Assembly (NCBI GenBank): GCA_035610365.1
Contig: CM069435.1
Coordinates: 15,737,123-15,801,122, forward strand
DNA from: Aquatica leii
Lineage: Eukaryota; Arthropoda; Insecta; Coleoptera; Lampyridae
Length of the DNA stretch: 64,000 nt
Direction of reading: 5' to 3'
Part shown: in pieces, positions 46,785 to 59,018 of the stretch
Layout of the letters: each line of letters starts with the position of its first letter
Numbering within the stretch: the stretch's first letter is position 1
Made by a program: the position numbers and the translations under genes
The notes under the pieces: model-generated
Databases searched by the model: none
Seen by the model: only the letters and a program-made list of their open reading frames with translations
Told to the model about the DNA's origin: nothing

Positions 46785-48085
46785 AGTGGCGTGGGTAAAA
46801 CAATTAATACAAATTAGTCTGTTTTCTATGTGCCGATAATAATTTGTTATAAAGGCGTCAGAAAAAGAATGGCGCACAGTCAATGAATCAAGCTTTGAAT
46901 AATCTAAACGTCAAAGAATGCACAAACTGCTTGTGATAACAAAACACTGTAAACTTAGTCGCCGTATATACGATCGATGATAAAAGATGACAAAAAGTAA
47001 AAGGTTTACTACCTGCTGCTAATACTAGTAACGGTGCAAACATCCTTAAAACCTGAAAAATAAGTAAACAAGTATGTCGCCGTAAACTAATTTAGTTACA
47101 ACTAATTCTGACGTGCGCTAAGCTTATAATTTTTTCGATTTTGTATTTGATTCTAAATTCAGTAGAAATTAAAAGATAGAAAGTTTATAAGCAAGAATTT
47201 GTTATCTTCTCCATTAAAATACTGGGACTGATATATTGGGTGTCGAAGACTGTAACAACTCGATAATCCTCCCAGTTTACTTAAGATTTCCCAACAGAAA
47301 AAACTTACAAAGAAGTCAATACTATGTGTTGACTACGTAATTTAGTAAGTAGTAATAAATGCTAGAAATGACGGAAGAAAATTAAACCTAAACGTAAAAC
47401 GTAAGTGTCCACATACCTCAGCGATTTTTCTCACAACCATCAATTGATTTTACATTCAATTTACGCTATAAAACAAATAGATTCTCGACGATTTTAAAAA
47501 GCTTCGCTGAGCATTTAAGTTTTACATGCATGTTCTTTGCAGTTTGCGTGTAAAATGTCAACCGCGTGAATTTTACCGGAAGAAAAAAATACTTCAATGA
47601 ATTTAAAATGAACGATGCAAAATCTATACAAAGCGATAAGCAATCAAAGATTTTTAACGTAACAATATTTAGATAAAATTATCTCTAATTTTCTTTTCTT
47701 TCTAAAATGATTTAATCTCCTTTAATATTCTGTGCCTCTTTGAGATCCAGTTGATCGACTTCTTTGATAATTTCATCTAATTTTTGCATAATAAATTGTA
47801 GTTTCTACTCCTCATCGAGTAATAAACGACTTGGTGCTTTTAGAAACGTGCTAATAAAAGCTGTACACAATTCTATACTAAAATGTGAACGTTTCGGACC
47901 GGTTTTCGACAATGTCTTAAGTTTGTGTTGTACTTTGACTTTTTGATTTTTATTATTAACGTTTTCTAGTATTCAAATGCTAAATTTTAAATCTTTTTGG
48001 TTGCATTTAAAGTCATTTTAGAAAATTTGGAAAATTACATGCTTCCATCCGTTGTAAAATTATTTTAGTCTTTGAAAAATTGGTT
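46785..48085 (+). repeat. Diverged tandem duplication, unit 2
   Basis: Partner of 45440-46760 with matching blocks at 46964, 47025, 47459 and 48032. It begins near GTGGCGTGGGTAAAAC, corresponding to GTGCCATGGGTAAAGT at 45442. No genes in either unit. Confidence 0.82.
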
Positions 48086-48235
48086 TAAAGTTACAGATAT
48101 ACGTCTTTTTTCGTTTGGCATCTTATAAGATGTTAAGGGAATGACCGAAACAGCAGATACAATTTCATTAATAATTATTCAATTCATTTTAAACACTGTT
48201 GGTTTACGGATTACCTCGTTTAAAATATCAGCATC

Positions 48236-48508
48236 TAAAAAAGTGAAGCCAAAATCGGCCATTTGTAAGGTAGGCAAACTTTTATTATTGTTGAGTGACT
48301 GTGTTAGCGACATATAACGATGACTACAATCTTGTGGGTATTTTAGAAACTACTATTAAGAAAAAGTATTTACATATATGTAGATTTCTTTAATAGTAGT
48401 TCGTGAAATTTCCACAAGATGGTAATATGTCGTTCTAATATCGTAATCCAATGACATGACAATATTTTACCTACCTTGCAAATGACCGATTTTGGCTACA
48501 CTTTTTAT
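48236..48508. repeat. Palindromic foldback element (MITE-like)
   Basis: About 273 bp in which the left arm (AAAAGTGAAGCCAAAATCGG from 48238) and the reverse complement of the right arm (AAAAGTGTAGCCAAAATCGG ending near 48506) match along almost their whole length of about 130 bp each. The centre lies near 48365-48380 around ACTACTATTAA and TTAATAGTAGT. No coding capacity. It could be a foldback MITE; the ends lie near TA dinucleotides but no target duplication is certain. Confidence 0.82.
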
Positions 48509-48512
48509 TCAT

Positions 48513-50520
48513 CAATAAGCTATGCACACTATTTTTTTTATATAATTGTGTATTTTATGGCTGGTCTTCGCGGTGTATGTTTAATGCGAACTGTAACATT
48601 CAATATAAATCGTATTAGAGCGTTGACATATTACAGACTAAATAATTCAACTCAATTTTTATTTTGTGAACTGGAACATGTAACAGAATACGACCTTTAT
48701 ATTTAAAAACATTTCAAAGTAATTAGAATCAATTGATTTTTCTAGATTATATATCAAATTACAGTTGCAGTTCTCATTAAATCATTTCCCCTTTACATCA
48801 ACGTATTAAAACCATTCGACCATTCATTTCAAATGGAATGGTTTAATTGTTTTGCAATCCATTAATTGAAATATATTGAGTGCTAAAAATTTGTATCTCG
48901 AATAATCAAGTTTAAAAATTAAATATCAAATTTATAAAAAATTATTCAACGCTGTTGTAATAATATATATTTTTTTAATGTAACGTTTTATGTGTGTAGA
49001 TGTGGCACAATGATATAAAATGACCTAAAAAGATTAAGATGTAATTACTCTTAATTGTCGCTTTGAAACAAAGTTTATTAAATTTGACCAAAACAGCAAC
49101 TCGATTCATGTGAAAAATGGGAATTTTTTTTCTTTTTTAAGAAAGTGCGTGTCTTGCAACGTTATTGAATTGATTTGTTCACATTAATTGTTGTTTTCTT
49201 TGAGCTAAGAATTATGGCAGTGTATGTTTATTAATTATTCTCGTATACCTTTATTGCTTTTTTTATTCTCTCTTATATAGTGTCGAAGGATTTTCGTGAC
49301 AATTTTTATAATAGCCTCTGGGATTTAATAAACGAGTCTGAGTAAATGGATAATATATAAATATTATCTTTTATATTAAATATTTAACAAGTTTGTGTAT
49401 TTTCAAAGTTACTGCGTTACTTTAGGACTAATTTATTGCCGTATTAAAACTTTTAATAAGTGGATTATATATGTTTACAGTTGAGAAATATAAAGTTTGG
49501 TCTCTTTAATGATTAATTTCTGTACAGATTAATTTCTTTAAAAAATTGACATGTCTAAAAGTCGTGTTCAATTAATGGTTTATAGATTTACTATTATATA
49601 AAATACGGTTTTGGCAGTATACTCATGTTTAAGTTACCGTAAAATTAATTTAAATTTTAATGAATCAATAAAATTAACAAAAAATTATTTAGAAGCAGGG
49701 TAAAATAGAGTGCTTTCGTGGTCAATTGGGGGGGACAATTGCAGCCATCCCCTCTCTTAGATCCGCGCCTAACAACCCGGGCGTTATGGATTCATACCAC
49801 TTTCTCATAATGCCCTTTTATTACGTACTCAAAAATGATGATTCTTTTCATATCTTTGTTTAAATTTAGATGATACCAAGTTTTCTATTTCTTTTTGTGT
49901 ATTTTAAAAAAATGTATTTGAACAATTTTTGCTGATTCATATTGATTTTAAAATCAGCTTAATGCTTTAAACTACTACATATATTTTTATAGAAACTTAT
50001 TAAATAATTGTGCATTTTTATTTTGTATTTCATATAAAGTGATAAATAAAATCTGGTGCGACATACATTTTTAGGGTTGTATCACGTTGCTTCCCGGGCG
50101 TAATCATCGTAATAACGCCCTTGGTGTATAAATAGCTATTAATTGCTAAACCCGTTACACGCTTCGCTAAACCTCTATATTACCGAGATAATAACTAATC
50201 GGTTGCTATCAGGCATTATTTTTAAATCGAGATAACTTCTAAACGGTAGCTAATAAAAGTCTGCTTTTTTTAAATATTTTGTGCGCAGTTACTTAACGAA
50301 CGTTTAAACACCAAACACGATACCCTGTACATACTATAAAACGACAGCTTCTAAAATGGAACAAGATATAAATATCGCTCCTAAAAACTACATTTTTAAT
50401 GCTAAACAGCTAATACCTTATATATAAGTGGAATAGCAAAACGACTACCCTGACAAAAAAGAAGAGGTATGACAAAAACGGAATATCGCTAATAAAACAA
50501 ATGGGCCGGGAGACTAGATC
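48513..50520. other. AT-rich spacer
   Basis: No gene supported. A short GC-rich piece at 49725-49785 (G-run, then CCCCTCTCTTAGATCCGCGCC) resembles the ends of some insect non-autonomous repeats. The piece 50085-50330 has a different composition and may be another repeat; neither was matched to a second copy here. Confidence 0.45.
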
Positions 50521-50529
50521 GCTTTTTCA

Positions 50530-52890
50530 AATTGCAAAGGACAGCAAAAAAACAAATTAAAGAATCAACTGCTAAACTACGGAGCGTAATGAGTCAACTG
50601 GTATTCAATGATCTTCAGAGCGTGTTAAGCAATGTCAGAGTCAACGCAATCGTTGACAATGCAAGAGAGCAAGGACATGATGGTCCCAAGACGGAAGTAT
50701 GCGCACGATGTTTAAAAAAGTAAAGTCAATGCTTGACCGTGCAATTAACTTTGATGACATCTGGGAGGCAATACAGAAGCCTTGGGCTGAAAAGATTTAT
50801 AAAAAAGTTCATTACTGACTAGAAGCCAGGGAACAACACTATGGATGAAGATATTGGTGCAATAATCGACAAACTGAGTAAAAAATATACTCAGCTAAAC
50901 GACATTGACAAAAGAAGAAAGCTGGGCAAAGACAAACTACTGATGCTAAAAAATCTCGTCAGTTGTAGAAAAAAGATGGAACAAGGTTCAATACAACATT
51001 CCTAAAAAAGATAATACGAGAGTCTAAAAAGTGCAGCAGAAGCACTGCTCAATATTGTGACCAAAGTCAACGCGCAATTCAATACTATTAGAGCATGTAG
51101 TAATTGAGTGTTTGTCCAGTACGAGTGGAGATGTGGCTATATAGCTAGAATATTAATGGATTTACTCATGCTACTTTTTTCTTAACTAGCCACTTAAGCA
51201 CTTCCAAAAGATATTAGACAAAATTGAGACACTGATACGTAAATACAAAAAGACGACCATAATAATTGACAATTTTAATATCAATTAAATCCAAAAATGG
51301 AGTAGAAACAAATTGGATACTGAAGACCGCTTATTAACTGAATGGGTGACCAGCTGTGGCATGGTAACGTTAAACAATAGTAAAACGCCCACCGTTTCTA
51401 TCAACAAGTCATCTATCGTAGATCTAACCATAGCTAATGAAGTAATCACACCAAAAATCGTGGGTAGGTAGTCTTATACAATAAAACCTTAAGCGACCAT
51501 AGATATATCTAAATGCCAAAATGCGGTCAGCTTCTCTCCGGTCAACCGCAGCTAACCACGATGGAAAGTTCACACGCAATTATAAAAAAAAATTATTCTA
51601 GAAGACATTTATTATTTATTTACTTATTTATGAAAAAAGCTTGTGACGCCAGCACACTCAGGGCGAGAAAAAATGGCCGAACTAGCACTGGTATATATTG
51701 GTGGAGCAAGGAGTTAGCCAGATTTAGAAAGGAGTGCAAGAGATTGAGACGACGGCAAAAAATGGGGTTTAAAGATGTGAGAGCATAAAGAGTGAGTCGT
51801 GGGGTAGAAGATATCAAATAGCAACAAAGAGACTTGAACATTGAAGAAGTGGCTAAGAATTTATTTCCAGGTAAACCAAAAATGGTAAAATTTCTAGTAA
51901 AACTCCCCGCCATCTCTATTTAGCGTAAACAAAATGGGCGAAGCGGCAAGAAAGATTAAAAAAAAGACTTTTTGAATGAGTAGAAAAGAACCAACTTAGT
52001 GTTACTAGACAAAGGAAAGCTTTTCTCCAACAACCCAGAGTCTTACAGGCCGTTGTGCCTGCTGAAAACCACGGCCAAGTTTTTAAAAGAGGCAGGTGGA
52101 CAATAAACGTCATAGAATCGGTCGACCGATGAGCTACAGAAGCCAGATAATCTTCTGGAAGACCAGCAAATTATGCGTCATGGTAACGATGGACGTCCAA
52201 AACGCGTTCAACTCGCTAGGGTGGCCGGTTGTTATAGACGCGCTTGTGATCAAAGGAATCGTACGCTACATAGTAAACCCCATAAACAGTTGCCTGAAAA
52301 AGAGGAAACTGATACATACGAGTACAGAAGCTACTGCGGAAATTCAGGTAATTTGCGGAATTCCTCAGGGTACGGTGCTGGGACCGACTCTGTAAAACGC
52401 CACATTCGACAAAAAAAAACTTTACTTCAACTGAGGGACGAAGTCAGTGCTAAGAAAGAAGGCAAGCTTGTAGTAAAAACAAACTTTGCTCTGCTCACGC
52501 TAGACAATTGGTTAAAATCCAAAGAGTTCTAGGAAAACGGAAACCATTATATTCTCGAGCAGAAGAAAAATTGGTGTTGTCGAGTTCAAGCTACAAGAGT
52601 TCGTCGTCGCACCCGGTAAAGGCTTGAAATACTTTGGGGTTCACATGGACAAACACATTAATTATGGCCATCGCCGGTGTAGGCAGGAGCAATGAAAATG
52701 AACCAAGGTATAGTTAACAAGGTACAAAAGAAAGTTTGCATACGTATAATTATGGCGTAAAAAAAACAAGATGAGTTCAATTACCACATTACACATTTGC
52801 TTTGTTACATATCTGAATGGCTTCCAGAGAAAGGTGAACCCTAACTGCATATACTGCGGGGCCGTGGACGTCTAAGATAGACCAGCTTTA
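50530..52890 (+). pseudogene. R1-like LINE relic (ORF1 end, endonuclease, reverse transcriptase)
   Basis: Blocks in order on the plus strand: a Lys/Glu-rich stretch with ARCLKK (50532-50723); LTEWVTSCGMVTLNNSKTPT and SSIVDLTIANE (51330-51440), the end of an apurinic-type endonuclease; GIYWWSKELARFRKECKRLR (51690-51760), the linker typical of R1-like elements; a PESYRPLCLLKTTAKFL block near 52028-52085; VMVTMDVQNAFNSLGW (52180-52230), motif A; and GIPQGTVLGPTL (52360-52395), motif B. The YADD box is deleted. KTETIIFSSRRKIG and LKYFGVHMDKHINYGH follow (52545-52670), then CIYCGAVD (52840), the terminal Cys-rich tail. Many stops. Not the same family as the three LINE copies elsewhere in the window. 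Confidence 0.85.
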
Positions 52891-53027
52891 GAAGAGAACT
52901 GATCGGTCTGTCTTCTAAGATTCTGATACAGTACGCGTTACGAGCATAATTAGTTTTAGAATTAAACTCGTAAAGTAGAGCACTCGTTATGCGATACAAT
53001 TTTTCTTATTTAAATTAAAGTATGCTT

Positions 53028-54072
53028 TTATACTTTCAACATTTCTTTTATTTCGACAGAAGATTGTTGCTTTTCTGTTACCTGCTCTTTTGGCAAACCT
53101 TCTTCTAAAACTTTTTGCAGTGAAACACAATCCAACTCCATAAGTTCTTCGGTAGTCACCTCTTGGTTGTGCTCTTTCACAAGCTCTTTGATATTAGTGT
53201 TATCCACTTCCAACTTCATGATAGTGGCCAAAGGCACAATCTCGTTGACTACAGGTTTTACATGTATTGTTTCAAATTCCTCAAAGTCACATTCAACGAC
53301 GCTATTCAGCCTAAGCTTCTTCCAAGCAAAAGATAGGGTTCTGTTGGAAACCCATTTCCACGCTTTGTTGATCATTTTGGAGCAGGCAACAATGTCGAAG
53401 TGACTTTTACAAAACTCTCTGAGAGTGAGGTAGGTTTCTTCAGTCACGTGAAAACGATTTTAAAACAGTGCTTTAGTGTAGAACTACTTAAAATTTGAAA
53501 TAATTTGCTGGTCCATAGGCTGGAGTAACGGAATGGTGTTGGGAGGCAGAGACTGGATCTTGATGAACTTAAATTTTTTAGAGAGGTCATCTTGTCGGCC
53601 TGGAAGATGGACAAGAGCATTATTCATAACAAAAAAGACATAAAGTGGCAGATTCATCTAAAACAAATATTTTTTTTACAGAAAGACCATACACTTCTTT
53701 GATCTATTTAGTAAAAAGGTTACGTGTCATCCATACCTTCTTGTTGGACTTCCACATCACATTTAGCTTGTTCTGAATTTTGCATTTGTTGAAAGTTTGT
53801 GGAGTTTTTGAATGGTAAACAAACAGCGGTTTAATTTTCTAATAGCCGCTTGCATTGGCATAAAATAGCAACGTGAGACGGTTTTTCCTTGACTTAAGGC
53901 ATTCTATCTGCTTAATCTTGTCTTCGTTTTTTAAGAAGTGCAAATCGTTGAACTAGACCGAGTAGGTGCGTGCTAAATCAGTCACGATTAAATCTGGTAC
54001 TCGTTTTTCAATGATTTGATGTTTTATTTTTATGGTTATTTTTACTCTCTTATGATTGTTTTCTTGCGGCAT
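53028..54072 (-). pseudogene. Tigger (TIGD1-like) transposase, broken
   Basis: From the ATG at 54072 the frame reads MPQENNHKRVKITIKIKHQI and DLIVTDLARTYSV, the first helix-turn-helix of pogo/Tigger transposases. A deletion then joins to the DDE core with KNRLTLLFYANASG and IKPLFVYHSKTPQ. The 139-codon end (53028-53447) begins TLREFCKSHFDIVACSKMI and contains SFAWKKL and ELMELDCVSLQ, the TIGD1-type C-terminal domain. The third catalytic region is degraded. It points away from the Tigger derivative at 54393-55241. Confidence 0.82.
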
Positions 54073-54392
54073 TTTCTTTGGACACATTTTGGAAGAATTT
54101 ATTAAACTTTTTACTTAAAGAAATTATAAATTATTCGAATTACTCGTAATGAGAGGTTCTCAGTAAGTGAGAAATATTTATGGTGAGGGGGAGGAGGAAG
54201 AACGTGCTAAGAGAGCAGCAAGAGGTTCCGCGAGGCACCTATCATTGGGTTATCCTCGCTTCTTAAGCTAGAAATCAAGTAGGCGGGAAAACGATACGTT
54301 ACTATAATGGATAGGATTAGGCCAGTTAGTCAATTCAGCTACGACTTAAAAAACTGGAAATGTTAATGAACTAAAATAATCAAAATAAAATA

Positions 54393-55241
54393 CAGTGGTG
54401 CACACAACGAACAACAAGAACGAGACAATATGACTGTCCGAAAGTTTTGCAAGGAGAAATTTGATGTCCTTATGGCAATACGACTTATACAGAAGGCCTG
54501 GGAAAAAGTGTCACAATGAACCCTCATTTCTGCTTATAAGAAGCTTGTGCCTTCGTGGACCCACGAAGAAGCAGTAGTTGATGACACAAAAGTTAATTAG
54601 AGGTAGAGGAAGAGGATGTAGAGGAGCTTATTGAGGAACACGAAGAAGAGCTGACAACTGAAGAACTCCAAGCACTTCTGGTCCAGCAACAAGACAATGC
54701 TCAAAGGGAAGCGTCATCTGATAACGAGGAGCAACAATCAAACAATCAACCAATCCCAACTGCTGATATCAAGAACATCCTGGTCAAATGGAAAGCAGTT
54801 CAGGAGTTTACCAATGCTCACTATCCGGATTCAGCTGAAGCAAACAGGAACAACGATCTTTACTCCGATACTCTTGTCCGTTATTTCCGGCAAATGTTGG
54901 AGAAAAGAGAAAAACAAACGACTTTGGACAGGTTTTTCATGAAACCATGGGCCAAAAAGCAGAAAATGGATGAAGATGTGCAAGATTCGGTAGACTCTAC
55001 TTAGTCTGTCTTAAAATTAAAAAAATGTGTTTTTTTTAAAATTATGTTTTTAGATGTATCTAAATAAAAATAATAACAAAAAAATTATCCTTTTTTTGTC
55101 ATCTTAACATATTTTATGCTACAGAACGAATTATTTTTTTTAACATGTATTGTTATGGGAAGACGCGTTTCACATAACAAACTTTTCGCATAACAAACTT
55201 GGTCCTGGAACGAATTAAGTTCGTTGTCTGAGGCACCACTG
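54393..55241 (+). mobile_element. Tigger deletion derivative (849 bp)
   Basis: Ends CAGTGGTGC on the left and GGCACCACTG on the right, with TA on both sides (54391-54392 and 55242-55243). It encodes only the C-terminal part of a Tigger transposase, so it is an internally deleted copy that depended on another source of transposase. It ends 15 bases before the third LINE fragment. Confidence 0.87.
54430..55004 (+). pseudogene. Tigger transposase C-terminal fragment
   Basis: Reads MTVRKFCKEKFDVLMAIRLI and ISAYKKLVPSW with a stop inside, then acidic EEHEEELTTEELQ-type sequence in a shifted frame, then (54697-55004) ADIKNILVKWKAVQEF-type and EKREKQTTLDRFFMKPWAKK stretches that match the C-terminus of TIGD1-like proteins. 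The DNA-binding and catalytic domains are absent. The fragment is not similar enough to 53028-54072 to be a recent duplicate. Confidence 0.82.
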
Positions 55242-55256
55242 TACTCTAAAAGCCCT

Positions 55257-56372
55257 TGACTGTATAAATAAATCACAATGCCAGGCAAAAATAAATTAAG
55301 TTAGACTCTGGTTTTAAATTTGACTAGCGAATGCAATGAGTTTATTGACGTCGGATACTAGTCCAAGGATGGACACGGGGGAATGGGGAAACGGGATCAC
55401 TCTGGTACTTAGGATACTCCGGTCATCATCGAACTTTCGACAAGCGAGAATCCTATGTGTATCAAAAACACCAGACGACAGGCATCGGTTATCATCTGAA
55501 ATGCTGATGCGTTTGTGATGGCAACGGAACTCGCCGTGCTGTGTGAGAATTTGGACTGTTTGACCGTTGGTCCCGAATTGTGGGCCATGTTGATTCAGTT
55601 TAGGATATTGGGTATCATGGAATATGCGTTACGCTTTTTATGAGATGTATCTAACAGCTGCTGCCATTTATATCCAAAATCAAAGTCTTGAGATGACGCT
55701 TGACAGCCGAAAAGGAAGGAAAATCTGCGGTCGAAACTTGCTAGTCTAAAAAGGTACAAATGGTAGCCCTTGAGAGAACTTTGATACATTATATTTATTG
55801 CAATAGGAGATGCAGAGGGGGATGTTTTGCCACGACGCATAAGGAATCGATAGGAACTGTACGATATACCCCGAGGATCGTACGAAGGAATAAGAATTGT
55901 AGGGATGCTAGTTTCCTGACAATATAGATATGATTTACTCTATGGTACTAAATGTCTAAGACATATGTGAGCATAGGGATGACTGCACTATTGAAAATGG
56001 TCACTAATCATTTTCTATGTAAGTTCTAGTTATGACGAGAATACTTGTAAATCAAGTGCAAGACACTCTTACACTTATTAGCCACATAGGAACAGTGTTT
56101 GAGATCAAGCAAAAGTCCGAGGTAACAAACCTTTGCCATGAGCTAAATTTTGCATTCTTTACTGCCAGTTTGTAGCGGTGAAGCGGGTCCTTATACAAAT
56201 TTAGCCATTGAGTTTTTAGCTCTGCTATGACTTTTTGTGTTTGCGTTCTTAAGCAACGTACGACTTGCTTTAACCTATTTAGCTTTGGAGGCCACCACGG
56301 TACACCAGCTCTAGAATTGGAGTGAACTCGGTTTAAGCTATTTTGGATAGACTCAAAGATCAACCTGGTCAG
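55257..56372 (-). mobile_element. LINE copy 3, 5'-truncated and internally deleted
   Basis: 55257-56120 aligns with the 3' part of LINE copy 1 (about 52-740), including the 3' tail (TGACTGTATAAATAAATCA) and about 200 bases missing from copy 1 near 445. At about 56121 the alignment jumps to the copy 1 region 1877-2140 (linker between endonuclease and reverse transcriptase, open at 56052-56363), so the reverse transcriptase core is deleted. Similarity ends near 56372. Near 55520-55620 the minus strand reads LTQHGEFRCHHKRISISDD, the C-terminal tail domain of this LINE type. Confidence 0.85.
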
Positions 56373-57949
56373 TGATAAATAACAATAAAAAAAATGACAT
56401 TAATTGTTTAACATTCTACAGAAAATATATTGGATTAAGACCGACAGGAGAAAATTCTCTTCCAAAGTGATTTTTTAATTATAATTAAAGCAGGTGTTTT
56501 AATTAACCTATAGGAATAAACATCATTGCATAGATCTTACAAGATATAGCTAAATACTTTAATTTGTTCGACTGTGATTCATACACGGCACACTGCTTTA
56601 AACGGTCGTTGGCGACTTTGTTAGTTAACGGAGAAGACGATCACACAGATAAAGCGACATAGAAGACGTCTGTTACAGAATGCGACATCGATGATAGCAT
56701 TAATGAAAAAATTTAAACAGCAAAGAAAATTTTGCCAGGACTTTTCAACTTACAATTATCTAAATATGCGAATTGCAGTAATCAAATTATTGAAATTTTG
56801 AACAAAAACTGCACGAGTATTTTACGATAGATTTTATTATTTTGTAATACTTGTTGTATTGTATTATTTGCAATTTTTTTACAAAAAATGTTGTATGCAT
56901 TATAAGCCAAAAGTTTGTACTCGAGTGATCGCCGCTCTCCGCTTCGCGTCGAGCGACAAACCTTCGTTTCCAAACAAAATAGTGGTACGTTCCGCTCTTA
57001 ATACATAAATAACTAATATGTTTTAATATGAAGCAACAGGTACAATCTGTCATAAATTTAGTAATTCATAATGTACAAATGTAACCATTTTATTTAATGC
57101 TGAAAAAACATTTTTGGGTTAGTATCGGTCCGATAACCTCGGATACAAACTTTATACTAATGTTAATTAATGCACAAACAAAATTAATTAACCAACGTAA
57201 CGAATATTCTGGTTTAATAACTCAAGTTACATTTTGCAAAAAAAATCAATTCTAAACGATAGCGAATGCTTAGGTATAAAACTAATCAAAAATGGAATCG
57301 TTGCTGCATTCTGAAGTTAAATTCAATACATGCCAAAACGTATTCTAATTTAATCAATTGTGAGTTTTTCATTCGGAAATTGCGTTCGTAAAATTTTCTT
57401 TAATCAGGCCAATTATAAACTTTCTAACAATTGTTGAACTGATATTAATCTTAGGCATTATTTTTGTGCTTCAGTTAAAGAGAGCGAACAAGTGTCCGCC
57501 CTTTTAGATTGACGATTGTGCTATTGATCCGTCCTCCTTTTTTGCCAACGTGTACGTTTATGATTTATATTTTTTATTTAAATTTGCCATTTTCGTGTAA
57601 TACTTTTTGCTTTGTTTTATGTATGTATATCGTGCGTTTTTCATATTTATCAGATTAATGCTCGTTAAGAAATATCGAATCAGTTTTTAGCATTCTCTGC
57701 AAATTTAACAAACTTAGCACAATTCAAACGTAACGTAATTCATTTTTTGGTTTCATGTACGGTATTTACTTGGTAATTAGAAATATTACCGATCTCGTTA
57801 AAAAAGTTTAGTTCGCTTACTTTGGCATGAAGTTCGGCGATCAAGATAAACAAACTTAATTATTCAAGCAATAAATGGACGATTTGTGATGATTTAAGTC
57901 AGTTCAATGCTGCTTAGCAACAGAATAGCAACAGATACACAAAGCATAC
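56373..57949. other. AT-rich spacer
   Basis: No supported gene. Open frames at 56782-57053 on the minus strand overlap each other in two frames and look like chance products of AT-rich sequence. No repeat ends found. Confidence 0.5.
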
Positions 57950-57953
57950 ATGT

Positions 57954-59014
57954 TGTAAATAAAAATTATTCCGAAATAAAGAACGTATAATAAAAAGTAA
58001 AAATAATAATTTGACCACGGCAGCAATCGTAAGCACAGACCTCTGGGTATGGGTTTGAATGGAAATAATTACAAAGATGTGAACTCCTTAATTTATTAAC
58101 TATAACTTAATATACTATTTACATTAGAGAACAAAAAACAATATTTGAATTAAACATATTAGAAATAAAACAGGATTTAGAATAAAATATTAGGGCGCCA
58201 ACCACCTTTAAATTGGTGATGAATAAAAAGCGTAAAATCTTACATCTAATTATTAATTGATTTTACATGCAAAAATAGTAAACGGTTAATTTGTTATCGA
58301 GTGAAAAGTTTTAATAACTGAATTTAATTAATGTGAAGGTAAAATGTAGTAACTTAATTCCAGTTGACTCACCATGTTTAATATAACGTTATCGGATATC
58401 TTCTATCTTTAGTACATACTTTGTATGGAATGTAGATTTCCAACCACACCAGCAAGCATAAAATCAATGTTTAAATCCAATGACGGAAAATCCAGTAATT
58501 AAAAGACAAAACCAAAATAAAAGATGCAGAAAAAAATTCCAGTAAACGAAAAGATCCAGAATAAAAAAAAAGTAAAAGACTCTAAATATAAATAATTAGA
58601 ATGGTCCTCTAAATGACATGCTGTACTCACGCTGCATCCACAACAACGGCAAACAAAACAAATTCCTTTGTCTAACCATTGCGCAACATTCCGAAATCAC
58701 TAAAAATGTTGAATTCGATAGAAAAATTATATCAAAATAAAGGTAAACTCACCAATAATTAGGTGGAATGAATAAAAATTAAATTGTATGGGTTTTTACG
58801 CCATAATCAAGAAAATGTGCCTTCCCCGCATCACTACGACACGCACGCCAAGCGTGGCCCCAGCGGAAGTGTCAGCTTAAGCTGTATCACAGGTACATTT
58901 GAAACAACGCGACGTTGCCAAACTGAATAAATTTACGTGCAATATTAGTTGCAAAAAATAAACGAATGTAAAATTGAATTTTAATTGTAATGAACTCGAA
59001 CGGGACGTTACAAT
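57954..59014. mobile_element. Solo LTR, second copy (1061 bp)
   Basis: Same family and orientation as 9894-10974: begins TGTAAATAAAAATTATTCCG, ends GGGACGTTACA. Flanked by ATGT at 57950-57953 and 59015-59018, a different target duplication from the first copy. A (G)GGCGCCAACCACC block and a TTGATT-rich middle are shared. No internal region, so a solo LTR. Confidence 0.9.
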
Positions 59015-59018
59015 GTTT

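Noticed and set aside
48476-48706. 76-codon open frame with hydrophobic segment
   Set aside because: It starts inside the palindromic element and has AT-rich random composition.
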